Source of the DNA: Lachnospiraceae bacterium
GTDB lineage: Bacteria > Bacillota > Clostridia > Lachnospirales > Lachnospiraceae
Assembly: GCA_017457865.1 (NCBI GenBank)
Contig: JAFTGN010000041.1
Location: forward strand, 1-59,756
Direction of reading: 5' to 3'
Length of the DNA: 59,756 nucleotides
Shown here: positions 1 through 9,613 of the stretch, one piece after another
Numbering within the stretch: the first letter of the stretch is position 1
Layout: every line of letters starts with the position of its first letter
Notes under the pieces: generated by a model
The model's database searches: none
What the model saw: the letters and a program-made list of their open reading frames with translations, nothing else
What the model was told of the DNA's origin: nothing
Made by a program: the position numbers and the translations under genes

Positions 1-178
1 GAAAACAGCCTGTATATCAGAAATTTTTCATTCAAAAAACTTTGTGAAACGCCGGTACTTTATTTTTTGAGCATAAAGCGAAAAAAATATTAGTACCGCT
101 GCGTGAAACCGAAGCGAAAGCGTGTTTTTTGAATAAAATTTTTGATAACAGGCGTTCGGTGATATAGTTTCGCAATTA
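1..178 (-). repeat. Dispersed palindromic element, copy 1 (cut by the window edge)
   Basis: This 198-base stretch before murE holds no gene but carries part of a repeat also found at 22281-22734 and 55824-56049. Read on the minus strand it has, in order: a GTTTCGCAA-type end (165-175), the conserved hairpin motif (149-178), the block CACGCTTTCGCTTCGGT (108-124), a nested stem starting GGTACT (54-97), and a segment matching the right end of the 22281 copy (1-28). TTCAAAAAAC at 31-40 pairs exactly with GTTTTTTGAA at 124-133, so the whole block can fold into one long hairpin. The far end lies outside the window. Confidence 0.7.
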
Positions 179-213
179 CCTAAATGAGATGAGAGCATAT
201 GGGTGGTGGATGG

Positions 214-1938
214 ATGCAGTTAAGAGAGCTGATGGAAGGCATTTCATACAGACGATTACAGGGAGAAGAAGAACAGGAGATCAGTGGAATCACAGAGCAG
301 TCCGGACAGGTACAGGCTGGGATGTTATTTTGCTGTCTCAAAGGACATCATACAGACGGACATGAGTTGGCAGTGCAGGCAGTCAAACAGGGGGCTGTGG
401 CATTGTTGGTAGAAAAGCCGTTGTCAGACGTGTTACCGGGTGTGGTCATTTTGCAGGTGCAGGATACACGAAAGGTATGGGGGCGTGTGGCAGCGGCTTT
501 TTATGGACATCCGGCAAACAAGATGCAACTAATTGGGGTAACTGGTACCAAAGGGAAAACCAGCGTCACCTATATGATACAGAAGATGTTACAGACTATG
601 GGAATATTTTGTGGGATCATTGGAACCACTGGGGCCTTTTATGAAGGGCAGTCATGGGAAGTACAGCATACCACACCGTCACCGGTTCGATTGCAGCAGA
701 TTTTATATGAAATGGAAAAGGCAGGGTGTGAAGTGGTGGTCATGGAAGTGTCTTCCATTGGGTTAAAAGAAGGCAGGACGCAAGGGTTGCTCTTTGATTA
801 TGGTATCTTTACCAATTTTGCACCGGATCATATCGGTGGAATGGAACATGGTTCTCTGGAAGAATACTTTTACTGGAAAAAGCAGTTGTTCTGGCAGTGT
901 AAGTGTGGTATTCTCAATGCCGCAGAGCCTATGGCAAGAAAACTATACCAGGAAGTTTTGGAAGAAGGGGAAGGAACAGGAAAAACAGAACGAATCAGCA
1001 CGGTATCTCATAGGAAGGATGAAAAGCATGTACCAGATAATTGGATTTGGTATGAGGTGCATACAGAGGAAACCTGGGAACAGTCAAAGGGGACTTATAA
1101 TGCAAAAAATAACCGATACCATGGATTTGCCCTTCGCCCCATTCATGATTCCTTTGGGATCGGGACTTCTTTTACCGTAGTGGTACCGGAAGACGGAAAC
1201 GCACAGGTCATCCTGCCATTGCCCGGTACATTCAATGTGGCAAATGCATTGTGCGCCATTGCCTGTGCATGGGAGTGTTGGAAAAATATGCAGAAAAGAA
1301 TCAGGCAAGATGGCGTATGGGAGAAACACATGCAGCAGGAAAGCAGAGACGGTATATCGAACTGGCAAGGAGAGGTATATCTGGAACAGATGGTTCATGC
1401 ATTAAAAAATGTGCAGATTCGGGGTAGAATGGAACTGGCAGGTACATGGAATGGTGCCACAATCCTGGTAGACTATGCCCACAATGCTTCCGGGTTGGAG
1501 CAGGCACTGATGGCACTGAGACAGTATGCCAAAGGACGGATCATTTGTGTGTTTGGATGTGGCGGAAACCGTTCCAGACTGAGGCGCAGTCAGATGGGGG
1601 AGGTCAGTGACCGGCTGGCAGACTGGACCATTCTGACCGAAGACAATTCCAGAGAAGAGACAGTAGAGGAGATCATCGGAGACATTGTCCAGGGCATGCA
1701 GCATTTGGAACGGTGTCAGATCATTCCAGACCGGGCAGAAGCCATCGGTGCCGCCATGACTATGGCAAAACCGGGAGATGTGGTGCTGATTGCCGGAAAG
1801 GGGCATGAGGCATATCAGGAACGAAAGGGAGTGCGAACTCATTTTTCCGATCAGGAGACAGTGGGTACATGGATGCAATTCCATGCATCTGCGGAAGAAA
1901 AATCCGGCGGTGGACGAACGGAAGATCCGGTGTTATAA
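214..1938 (+). CDS. murE: UDP-N-acetylmuramyl-tripeptide synthetase MurE
   Basis: Cytoplasmic ATP-dependent ligase that adds the third amino acid to UDP-MurNAc-L-Ala-D-Glu in peptidoglycan synthesis. Mur-ligase P-loop GVTGTKGKTS lies at residues 108-117, followed by the central domain and the C-terminal Mur domain with a YAHN motif. I prefer the ATG at 214 (protein begins MQLRELMEG, typical of MurE) to the in-frame ATG at 199. At about 574 residues it is longer than the usual 480-500; the extra length lies in the central domain, around residues 250-320 and 360-395. The substrate-selecting motif reads DNSR (477-480) where diaminopimelate-adding enzymes normally have DNPR. It is followed closely by murF. 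The 5' leader carries the recurrent hairpin at 149-178. Confidence 0.93.
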   Translation: MQLRELMEGISYRRLQGEEEQEISGITEQSGQVQAGMLFCCLKGHHTDGHELAVQAVKQGAVALLVEKPLSDVLPGVVILQVQDTRKVWGRVAAAFYGHPANKMQLIGVTGTKGKTSVTYMIQKMLQTMGIFCGIIGTTGAFYEGQSWEVQHTTPSPVRLQQILYEMEKAGCEVVVMEVSSIGLKEGRTQGLLFDYGIFTNFAPDHIGGMEHGSLEEYFYWKKQLFWQCKCGILNAAEPMARKLYQEVLEEGEGTGKTERISTVSHRKDEKHVPDNWIWYEVHTEETWEQSKGTYNAKNNRYHGFALRPIHDSFGIGTSFTVVVPEDGNAQVILPLPGTFNVANALCAIACAWECWKNMQKRIRQDGVWEKHMQQESRDGISNWQGEVYLEQMVHALKNVQIRGRMELAGTWNGATILVDYAHNASGLEQALMALRQYAKGRIICVFGCGGNRSRLRRSQMGEVSDRLADWTILTEDNSREETVEEIIGDIVQGMQHLERCQIIPDRAEAIGAAMTMAKPGDVVLIAGKGHEAYQERKGVRTHFSDQETVGTWMQFHASAEEKSGGGRTEDPVL

Positions 1939-2020
1939 TAGGAGGGAAAACGGTCTGTGCAGAAGCGTCGCAGACAGGGAATTATCTTGATGAAGATACG
2001 CTTCGGAATGGAGTAGAACA

Positions 2021-3388
2021 GTGAAACAGATTACAGTAGGGGATATTGTGGCGGCAGTAAAGGGAACCCTTTTATGTGGCGATGCCAATCAGCAGATCGA
2101 GCATATTTGTATTGATTCCCGTGTCAGTCAGGGAAATGATATATTTATTCCAATTATTGGAGAGAAAGTAGATGCCCACCGGTTTATTGCACAGGCATTG
2201 GGAAATGGCTGTGTGGCTACTTTGACCAGTGAACACACAGAAGCATCCGGTGAAAAAGCATGGATTCGGGTGGAAGATACGATAGAAGCTTTGCATGACA
2301 TCGGCAGACTGTGCCGCAGCAGAGTGACCATTCCGGCAGTAGGGGTTACCGGAAGCGTAGGCAAGACTACCACCAGAGAGATGATCGCCACGGCGTTGTC
2401 TGCACAGAAGCGCATTTATAAGACAGGAAAAAATTATAACAGCAGTGTAGGACTGCCCATTACATTGTCCGAAATGAGCAATGACTATGATATGGCTGTA
2501 TTGGAGCTGGGCATGAACGTACCGGGCGAACTGGGTACGATCAGCCGGATCGCACAGATTTCCATGGCAGTGGTCACCAACATCGGTGTAGCCCACATGG
2601 AATTTTACGGCAGCAGAGAAAAGCTTTGCGAAGAAAAACTGACCATTACCACCGGATTGCAGGAAGGCGGCACTGTATTTTTAAATGGAGATGATCCACT
2701 TCTCATGCAGTATCGGGATACCGTTCCATTCCCGGTACTCACATATGGTACCGGCGCACAGTGTGACTACCGGGCAGATGACATTCACATGGAAGAGGGG
2801 CATTACTGCTTTACACTGGTCCATGGAGCCACCAGACAACCGGTGAAACTGTCCGTATTGGGAATCCATAACATTGGAAACGCCTGTGCGGCTCTGGCAG
2901 TGGCAGACCAGTGTGGGGTGGATCTGGATGCAGCAGCGGCGGCGCTGTATGCATTTACCGGATTTGCCAACCGTCTGGAACGGTTTGAAAAAGATGGATT
3001 GCTGGTCATCGACGATACATACAATGCCAGTCCGGATTCCATGAAAGCAGGACTGGACGTATTGGCAGGTATGGAAAATACCGGACGGAAGATTGCCGTA
3101 CTGGGGGATATGTTTGAGCTTGGAAGTGAATCCCCTGTTTACCATTATCAGGTGGGAACCCATGCAGCCACATTGCAGATTGACGAGATGGTATTGGTAG
3201 GCACACTGGCAAAAGAAATCGGGCGTGCCATGAAAGAAGCAGGCTCTGTATGCCCCATTCAATACTTTGCAGAACGGGCAGATGCGGCAAAATATTTAAA
3301 AGAAACCGCAAAACAAGGGGATGTGATCTATATTAAAGCATCCAATGGCATGAAGTTAAAAGAAATTACGGCAGAGTTGATGAAGTAA
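2021..3388 (+). CDS. murF: UDP-N-acetylmuramoyl-tripeptide--D-alanyl-D-alanine ligase MurF
   Basis: Cytoplasmic ligase that joins D-Ala-D-Ala to the UDP-MurNAc-tripeptide, the last soluble step before MraY. The P-loop GVTGSVGKTTTRE is at about residues 108-120, and the central-domain segment NIGVAHMEFYGS and the C-terminal DDTYNASPDSMK are family signatures. Length (455 residues) is normal. It starts with GTG, preceded by the purine-rich GGAATGGAG. It lies 82 bases downstream of murE in the same direction, so the two are probably cotranscribed. The gap contains no convincing gene. Confidence 0.95.
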   Translation: MKQITVGDIVAAVKGTLLCGDANQQIEHICIDSRVSQGNDIFIPIIGEKVDAHRFIAQALGNGCVATLTSEHTEASGEKAWIRVEDTIEALHDIGRLCRSRVTIPAVGVTGSVGKTTTREMIATALSAQKRIYKTGKNYNSSVGLPITLSEMSNDYDMAVLELGMNVPGELGTISRIAQISMAVVTNIGVAHMEFYGSREKLCEEKLTITTGLQEGGTVFLNGDDPLLMQYRDTVPFPVLTYGTGAQCDYRADDIHMEEGHYCFTLVHGATRQPVKLSVLGIHNIGNACAALAVADQCGVDLDAAAAALYAFTGFANRLERFEKDGLLVIDDTYNASPDSMKAGLDVLAGMENTGRKIAVLGDMFELGSESPVYHYQVGTHAATLQIDEMVLVGTLAKEIGRAMKEAGSVCPIQYFAERADAAKYLKETAKQGDVIYIKASNGMKLKEITAELMK

Positions 3389-3399
3389 TTGTGGATGAA

Positions 3400-3432
3400 A
3401 GGCGTACGGTGTCATAGTTTCGCAATTGTCTA
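3400..3432 (+). repeat. Recurrent leader motif GGCGTACGGTGTCATAGTTTCGCAA
   Basis: Short motif between murF and priA, about 35 bases before the priA start. It matches the ends of the dispersed element at 149-178 and (inverted) at 22281-22313 and 16679-16711. Core: GGCGTNCGGT followed by CATAGTTTCGCAA. Its orientation to the downstream gene is the same as in the murE, pepM and thyX-like leaders. Confidence 0.65.
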
Positions 3433-3466
3433 TATAGATTGCAGAGAACAGAAAGGAGGGAACAGA

Positions 3467-5692
3467 ATGCGGTATGCCAATGTGATCGTAGATATTTCGG
3501 CAGGACAGCTGGATCGGTGTTTTCAGTATCGGATCCCTCCTTCTCTGGCTTCCCAGGTGCAGATTGGCACACCGGTGTATGTTCCCTTTGGCAGAGGCAA
3601 CCGCCGCACCAGAGGATATATCGTGGAACTGACGGACAGACAGGACTACGCAGGCTGTGAGATGAAGGAACTGTCAGAAGTCATCCAGACAGAAGTGGCA
3701 GTGGAAGACCAGCTGGTACAGTTGGCGGTGTGGATGAAACAACGGTATGGTTCCACTCTGAATCAATGTCTGAAAACGGTGATGCCGGTGAAGGAAAAAG
3801 TACGGACAGTACAAAAGCGGTTTTACGAGCTAAGTCCTGACCAATCACTGGTGGAGCAGGTATTGACGCAGGCGAGAAAACGCAGCAATAGCCAGGGGCG
3901 TGTCCGGGTACTGGAAGCGTTACAGATGCAGGATCACCAGTCAGAGGAACAGCTGCTCCAAAGTCAGCAGGTGGGAAAAAGCGTGTTAAAGGGGCTGGTG
4001 GCAACAGGTGCCATTCGGGAAGTATGTACCCAGTCTTTCCGTACCCCTTCTGTGTTACAGGGAGAGGGGGCAAAGCCAGTCCGGTTAAATGACCAGCAGA
4101 AACTGGTGGTGGAAGAGATCACAGCCCGGATGGACAGACCTGTGGATCAGCCAAAGAAACCATGTCTCATTCATGGTATTACCGGCAGCGGCAAGACGGA
4201 AGTCTATATGGAATTGATTGCACATGTGCTGGCACAGGGCAGGCAGGCGATTGTGTTGATTCCGGAAATTGCCCTGACTTACCAGACAGTGATGCGGTTT
4301 TACAGACGATTTGGAGATCAGGTGGCGACCATTCATTCCAGATTGTCTGCCGGAGAACGGTTTGACCAGTTTGAGCGGGCACGTCAGGGGGTGGCAAGTG
4401 TGATGATCGGTCCACGGTCTGCCTTATTTACGCCCTTTCCTGATCTGGGCTTGATTGTCATAGATGAAGAGCATGAATCTGCCTATAAAAGTGAGACCAT
4501 GCCCCGGTATCATGCCAGAGAGGTGGCGGTCAAACGGGCAGAGATGGCGCAGGCCATGCTGGTGCTTGGTTCGGCAACTCCTTCTATGGAGTCCTACCAT
4601 CGTGCCATATCAGGCACCTATGAGCTGTATTGTCTTACCAGACGGGCCAGCAAGGACAGTATCCTGGCCACCACTCATGTGGTGGATATGCGAAAAGAAT
4701 TAGAGGCGGGCAATCGTTCTATTTTCAGTGGCACATTGCAGACTTTGATGGAGGACAGGCTGGCAAGGAAAGAACAGATTTTGTTGTTTTTGAACCGGAG
4801 AGGATACAATAGTGTGGTATCCTGCCGTTCCTGCGGGGAACCCATACAGTGCCCCCACTGCGATGTGGCATTGACTGCCCATATTGGCTGGCGGTTAACC
4901 TGTCACTATTGCGGTTATTCCATTCCCATGCCAAAAAGTTGTCCTGCATGCGGCTCTCCTTATATTTCCGGTTTCGGATTGGGAACAGAGAAGGTACAGA
5001 TGCTTGTAGAAAAGCAGTTTCCGGGCGTGCGGACACTGCGGATGGATATGGACACCACTTCCAGAAAGGAAGGACATCAGGATATACTATCCCGGTTTGG
5101 GGCAGGAGAAGCAGACATTCTCATAGGGACCCAGATGATCGTCAAGGGACATGATTTTCCCAATGTGACGTTGATGGGAATTTTGGCAGCGGATATGTCA
5201 CTTCATTCTTCTAACTATATGGCTTCTGAACGGACTTTTCAGCTGTTGACACAGGCAGCAGGCCGGGCAGGCAGGGGCAGCAAAGCTGGTGATGTGGTGA
5301 TTCAGACTTACAGTCCGGATCATTACAGCATCCAGGCGGCTGCAAGACAGGATTACGGAGCATTCTATGGAGAAGAGATGAAGTTCCGGCAGCTGATGCA
5401 GTATCCGCCTGTGATGGGGATGATGGCGATTTTGGTTACATCTGCAGAGGAGACATTGGCAGAGGCTGCCATACAGGCAGATGCCAGTTTGATCGCAGAA
5501 GGGTATCCGATGTTGCAGCAGATTGGACCGACTGCTGCACCGGTGTCCAGAATGAAGGATATTTATCGAAAACTTTTATATGTCAAATCTCCGGAACATG
5601 AGATATTATTAGAAGTGAAGCAGCGGATTGAACGACTGCATCAGGAATTATACAGCGAAAAAGTACAGTTGATTTTTGATTTGTGTGAATAA
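3467..5692 (+). CDS. priA: Primosomal protein N' (replication restart helicase PriA)
   Basis: DNA helicase that recognises stalled forks and reloads the replisome. N-terminal DNA-binding domain begins RYANVIVDI; Walker A is GITGSGKTEVYM, the DEEH box is IVIDEEHESAYK, and eight zinc-binding cysteines occur in CRSCGEPIQCPHC, CHYCG and CPACG, followed by helicase motifs GTQMIVKGHDFP and QAAGRAGR. The start at 3467 is chosen because a strong AAAGGAGGG lies 8 bases upstream and the family N-terminus begins there; upstream in-frame codons (from 3389) lack family character. Length 741 residues. def follows 17 bases after the stop, so a priA-def operon is likely. Confidence 0.95.
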   Translation: MRYANVIVDISAGQLDRCFQYRIPPSLASQVQIGTPVYVPFGRGNRRTRGYIVELTDRQDYAGCEMKELSEVIQTEVAVEDQLVQLAVWMKQRYGSTLNQCLKTVMPVKEKVRTVQKRFYELSPDQSLVEQVLTQARKRSNSQGRVRVLEALQMQDHQSEEQLLQSQQVGKSVLKGLVATGAIREVCTQSFRTPSVLQGEGAKPVRLNDQQKLVVEEITARMDRPVDQPKKPCLIHGITGSGKTEVYMELIAHVLAQGRQAIVLIPEIALTYQTVMRFYRRFGDQVATIHSRLSAGERFDQFERARQGVASVMIGPRSALFTPFPDLGLIVIDEEHESAYKSETMPRYHAREVAVKRAEMAQAMLVLGSATPSMESYHRAISGTYELYCLTRRASKDSILATTHVVDMRKELEAGNRSIFSGTLQTLMEDRLARKEQILLFLNRRGYNSVVSCRSCGEPIQCPHCDVALTAHIGWRLTCHYCGYSIPMPKSCPACGSPYISGFGLGTEKVQMLVEKQFPGVRTLRMDMDTTSRKEGHQDILSRFGAGEADILIGTQMIVKGHDFPNVTLMGILAADMSLHSSNYMASERTFQLLTQAAGRAGRGSKAGDVVIQTYSPDHYSIQAAARQDYGAFYGEEMKFRQLMQYPPVMGMMAILVTSAEETLAEAAIQADASLIAEGYPMLQQIGPTAAPVSRMKDIYRKLLYVKSPEHEILLEVKQRIERLHQELYSEKVQLIFDLCE

Positions 5693-5709
5693 GAGAGGAA
5701 GAAAATACA

Positions 5710-6189
5710 ATGGCAATTAGAAAGATTCGTGAGATGGGGGAAGAATGTTTGAGAAAGACCTGTAAGGTAGTACCGGAAGTGAATCTGCGCACCAAAATTC
5801 TCATCAAAGATATGTTTGACACCATGTATCATGCAAATGGTGTGGGATTGGCAGCTCCCCAGGTAGGCGTGTTAAAGCGTATCGTGGTCATAGACTGCGG
5901 AGATGCCCCATATGTACTGATCAACCCGGAAATCATTGAGCGTTCTGGTGAACAGACTGGATATGAAGGATGCTTAAGTATTCCCGGAAAAAGTGGAAAG
6001 GTGACCAGACCACAGTATGTAAAAGTGAGAGCCATGAATCAGAACGGAGAATGGTATGAACTGGAAGGAGAAGATCTCCTTGCCAGAGCCATCTGTCATG
6101 AATGCGATCATTTAGATGGGATTTTGTATGCCGATCTGGCAACAGAAGGTCTGGTGAATAACGAGGAATTGTATGCGGAAGAAGAGTAA
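5710..6189 (+). CDS. def: Peptide deformylase
   Basis: Removes the N-formyl group from nascent proteins at the ribosome exit, using a divalent metal. The three family motifs are present: GVGLAAPQVG, EGCLSIPG and HECDHLDG, supplying the cysteine and two histidines that bind the metal and the catalytic glutamate. Length of 159 residues is normal for the short class. RBS AGAGAGGAAG lies just upstream. The usual partner fmt is not next to it here: a 3.1-kb amylase gene with its own promoter intervenes. Confidence 0.95.
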   Translation: MAIRKIREMGEECLRKTCKVVPEVNLRTKILIKDMFDTMYHANGVGLAAPQVGVLKRIVVIDCGDAPYVLINPEIIERSGEQTGYEGCLSIPGKSGKVTRPQYVKVRAMNQNGEWYELEGEDLLARAICHECDHLDGILYADLATEGLVNNEELYAEEE

Positions 6190-6253
6190 ATTCCTGTTTC
6201 CAAATATCTGTAAAAAGTTTCAAAACATCTGAAAAAAGTACTATCTGCCTTTG

Positions 6254-6282
6254 TTGACGAAATTTGCAAAATCAGAAATAAT
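6254..6282 (+). promoter_or_regulatory. Predicted sigma-A promoter of the amylase gene
   Basis: TTGACG (6254-6259), a 17-base spacer and AATAAT (6277-6282), about 105 bases before the amylase start. The gene thus appears to have its own promoter, separate from priA-def. Confidence 0.55.
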
Positions 6283-6388
6283 AGAATCAAAATAAGCGTA
6301 ACAATTCAGGAATTTTTTCCACAAGGATTTTGCGTAGAAGATTTCTGAGTGACATGCAAAAAGCAAATTCAAGACGGAGGTTTTCAGA

Positions 6389-9300
6389 ATGAAACAAAGT
6401 ATAACAAGAACGCTGTTTGGACATACAGGTGCCATTGTTTCCGCAGTGATTCTGACGGTGACTTCGATCCCGTTTACACATGCAGGTACACAGGAGGCAG
6501 CAGCAGCTTCTAAGCAATCCTCTTATGAACTGGTGGATGATGTGCAGGACGGTGCCATTTTGCACTGCTGGAACTGGTCTTACAAGACCATTGAGGACAA
6601 TATGGAGCTGATTGCAGAGTGCGGGTATTCTGCGGTACAGACTTCTCCTGCATCTCAGCCGAAAGATTATACCTATGAGGGGGTAGTAGGCACAGATGTG
6701 GGGACACCAGGCGTGGGCGGTTCCGGTAACTGGTGGAAGCTGTATCAGCCGGTTGCATTTTCTGTCTGTGACAATGGACAGACATGGCTGGGAACCAAAG
6801 TAGAACTGCAGTCTATGTGTGCCAAGGCAGAAGAGTATGGGATCAAAGTGATTGTAGATATTGTGGCAAATCATATGGGCAATATCACTGGATGGAAGAA
6901 TTCTCTGTCAGATGTGTCTCCTCAGGTAGGTACCTATTGGAATCCGGAGATGCTCACCGATGAATCCTACTGGCACATCAATGATGCGCAGGTGTGGATG
7001 AGCGATGGGCGTATGCATTTCACACAGGGTACCATGGGCATGCCGGATCTGAATACAGCAGACAAGCGTGTGCAGGGATATATTTCCAATTTTCTGGATG
7101 AGTTGATTGACTGTGGAGTAGACGGATTTCGTTTTGATGCGGCGAAGCACATTGAGACACCGGATGATGATCCGGCATTTGCCAGTGATTTCTGGCCCAC
7201 TGTTTTAAATGAGGCCAAGTCTCATTACAAAGCAGCCAACAGTGGCAAAGCGTTATATGTATATGGAGAAATCTTGAATACCGTTGGCGATAATTTCAGC
7301 ATTGATTCTTATACAAAATATATGTCTGTTACAGATAATTCTGCAGGAAATCATCTGTTAGAAGCCTTTAGAAATTACAATTTAGGCACATTGGGCATGG
7401 ACTATGCACCGGAAGTATCTGTATTGTGGGCAGAATCTCACGATACGTTTATGAATGAGTCCTCTCGATATGCATCTGACAAATCTATTGTCCGTACCTG
7501 GGCAATGGTTGCCAACAAAGACAATGCAGCATCTCTGTTTTTTGTCCGTCCGTATTATTCCTACGAAATTCTGGAAGATGACACCGATGGCAGAATGAAG
7601 AGCAATTTAGAAGCAACTTTAAATCAGGCACAGATGGGAGAATGTCCTACTTATATATGGGCATCCAAAGAAGTAGCTGCCATCAACCATTTCAACAACA
7701 GAATGAAGGATGCATCGGATGAAATGGGTACAGACGGTAACATTGCCTATTGTAGAAGAGGTAATGGAATCGTACTGGCAAATTTCAGTGGTTCCGGTTC
7801 TGTCAGCCTGTCTGCTCATGGATTGGCAAATGGTACATACAAGGATGAGGTTTCCGGTAATACCTTTACCGTATCCGGTGGTATTTTAAGCGGTACCATC
7901 AACAGTGAATATGGTGTTGCAGTTATTTATCAGAATGTAATGCCCAATCCATCCACCAATTACCCGGTACAGATCAGAGCCAATAAGGGAGATGGCACGG
8001 TATTTTATTCTGATGGTATGTCTGTCACCATCAGTGCAGATTATGCGGATACTGCTTCCTATACAGTATCTACTGGGGAGAAGGGTAGTTTTCAAAACAG
8101 TGCCACCATTACCGTGGGCAAGAATCTGAAAAAGGGAGACAGTGTGACATTGACGGTCACTGGGTCCAATAGTCGTGGCTCTTTGACTAAGAGTTATACT
8201 TATTACAAAGATGAATATGATCTGACCAACTGTATTTTCTTTCAGAATACATCTGGATGGAATTCCGTCAATGCATATATGTGGAATGACACGGTTACAC
8301 CTGCCGTCACCAATGCAGGATGGCCGGGAGAAGCAATGTATGAATGCGATCCGGACAAGCATATTTATGCAGTGAAAGTGGATCCTTCCAAAATATATAC
8401 GAAGATTATTTTCAGTAGCAATGGTGCTTCTCAGACAGCAGATTTGGCAATGGGACAGCTTGGATATTTGTATGACTTCAGTTCCAATACATGGAGCAAG
8501 TATGGAACAGTGGTAGACCCAACCGAATCAGAGACAGAAACCGAGACGAAAAAAGAAACAGAATCTGAGAAAGAAACAGAAACTACTGCATCACAGGGTA
8601 ATGTGATTTATCTGAATACAAACAACTGCTCTTGGTTTGAAAGTGATTCTGCAGTGGCTGCCATCAGTGTGGATGGTGGAAAGACTTATACCAAGATGAC
8701 CACCTATACCAATGGGGATGGCGTGAAATTATACTTAGCATCCATTCAAACTGGTACCACATCTGTAAAGATTGCAAGAATGCTGCCAAGCGGATTGTGT
8801 TATAATGAAAAGACCATTACCATTGAAAATGGCAAAGACTATTATGTTTCTGATGGAAATTGGAATAACGTCACTGCCAGTGTATATACAGGCAGTAAGC
8901 CGGTACAGGAAACAGAAGAAGAAGTCAAAAAGTTTTCCTTTACAGATGTGAAAAAGACTGCTTGGTATTACAGCGCTGTTAAAGAAGTATATGAGTTGGG
9001 ATTGATGACTGGTATGACGGAGACTACTTTTGCGCCATCAGAACCAATGACGAGAGCGATGGTTGCAACGGTGTTGTATCGTATGGCGGGGAATCCTACT
9101 ACCACTTATCAAAAGAAGTTCCCAGATGTACCAGCTGGCAAGTATTATTCTATAGCAGTGACTTGGGCAGCTCAAAATGGTGTGGTAAGCGGCTATGGGG
9201 ATGGAAAGTTCAAACCCGGTACAAATGTAACAAGAGAGCAGATGGTAAAGATGCTGTATAATTATGCAGAGATGCTGGGAATGGATACAAGTGGCAACGC

Positions 9301-9484
9301 AGATTTGACCAGTTATAAAGACGGGAAACAGGTATCCAGCTGGGCTAAGGAACCGATGCGTTGGGCAATTGCAAATGGAATTCTTTCAGGAACTACAACA
9401 GGAGAATTAAAAGCAAAGAATGATGCCACAAGAGCAGAAGTGGCAAAGATGCTGTTAAATTTCTATCAGTTGTTAGAAAAATAG
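6389..9484 (+). CDS. Secreted, S-layer-anchored alpha-amylase (GH13) with starch-binding modules
   Basis: Extracellular endo-acting starch hydrolase of 1031 residues. A signal peptide (basic start, hydrophobic stretch, AGTQEAAAA) occupies roughly residues 1-40. The GH13 catalytic domain carries VDIVANH (region I), GFRFDAAKH with the nucleophile aspartate (region II), VYGEIL with the acid/base glutamate (region III) and WAESHD (region IV). A Big/X-type domain follows, then a CBM26-like module (FFQNTSGWNSVNAYMWND), a Glu/Thr-rich linker (around 712-732), a second carbohydrate-binding-like module (VIYLNTNNCSWFES), and three SLH domains at about 850-1031 that would hold the enzyme to cell-wall polymer. 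RBS GGAGG is upstream of the ATG. It sits alone between def and fmt and probably feeds maltooligosaccharides to the cell. Confidence 0.93.
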   Translation: MKQSITRTLFGHTGAIVSAVILTVTSIPFTHAGTQEAAAASKQSSYELVDDVQDGAILHCWNWSYKTIEDNMELIAECGYSAVQTSPASQPKDYTYEGVVGTDVGTPGVGGSGNWWKLYQPVAFSVCDNGQTWLGTKVELQSMCAKAEEYGIKVIVDIVANHMGNITGWKNSLSDVSPQVGTYWNPEMLTDESYWHINDAQVWMSDGRMHFTQGTMGMPDLNTADKRVQGYISNFLDELIDCGVDGFRFDAAKHIETPDDDPAFASDFWPTVLNEAKSHYKAANSGKALYVYGEILNTVGDNFSIDSYTKYMSVTDNSAGNHLLEAFRNYNLGTLGMDYAPEVSVLWAESHDTFMNESSRYASDKSIVRTWAMVANKDNAASLFFVRPYYSYEILEDDTDGRMKSNLEATLNQAQMGECPTYIWASKEVAAINHFNNRMKDASDEMGTDGNIAYCRRGNGIVLANFSGSGSVSLSAHGLANGTYKDEVSGNTFTVSGGILSGTINSEYGVAVIYQNVMPNPSTNYPVQIRANKGDGTVFYSDGMSVTISADYADTASYTVSTGEKGSFQNSATITVGKNLKKGDSVTLTVTGSNSRGSLTKSYTYYKDEYDLTNCIFFQNTSGWNSVNAYMWNDTVTPAVTNAGWPGEAMYECDPDKHIYAVKVDPSKIYTKIIFSSNGASQTADLAMGQLGYLYDFSSNTWSKYGTVVDPTESETETETKKETESEKETETTASQGNVIYLNTNNCSWFESDSAVAAISVDGGKTYTKMTTYTNGDGVKLYLASIQTGTTSVKIARMLPSGLCYNEKTITIENGKDYYVSDGNWNNVTASVYTGSKPVQETEEEVKKFSFTDVKKTAWYYSAVKEVYELGLMTGMTETTFAPSEPMTRAMVATVLYRMAGNPTTTYQKKFPDVPAGKYYSIAVTWAAQNGVVSGYGDGKFKPGTNVTREQMVKMLYNYAEMLGMDTSGNADLTSYKDGKQVSSWAKEPMRWAIANGILSGTTTGELKAKNDATRAEVAKMLLNFYQLLEK

Positions 9485-9542
9485 AATGAGAACTTATAGA
9501 TACAATAATTACATGAAAAAAGAATAATAACTTTTTTGTACG

Positions 9543-9613
9543 AAGAAAGGTTCCTTTCTGGATCGGTAAGTAAAATGATCACATCTTACGATCTGGATGG
9601 GAACTTTTCTTTT
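9543..9613 (+). terminator. Rho-independent terminator after the amylase gene
   Basis: A long two-part hairpin: AAGAAAGGTTCC pairs with GGGAACTTTTCTT, and inside it GATCGGTAAG pairs with CTTACGATC. The 3' arm runs into a T-rich tract. It separates the amylase from fmt. Confidence 0.6.

Noticed and set aside
1790-1990. Small frame between murE and murF
   Set aside because: Mostly overlaps murE in another frame and has no RBS or recognisable sequence.
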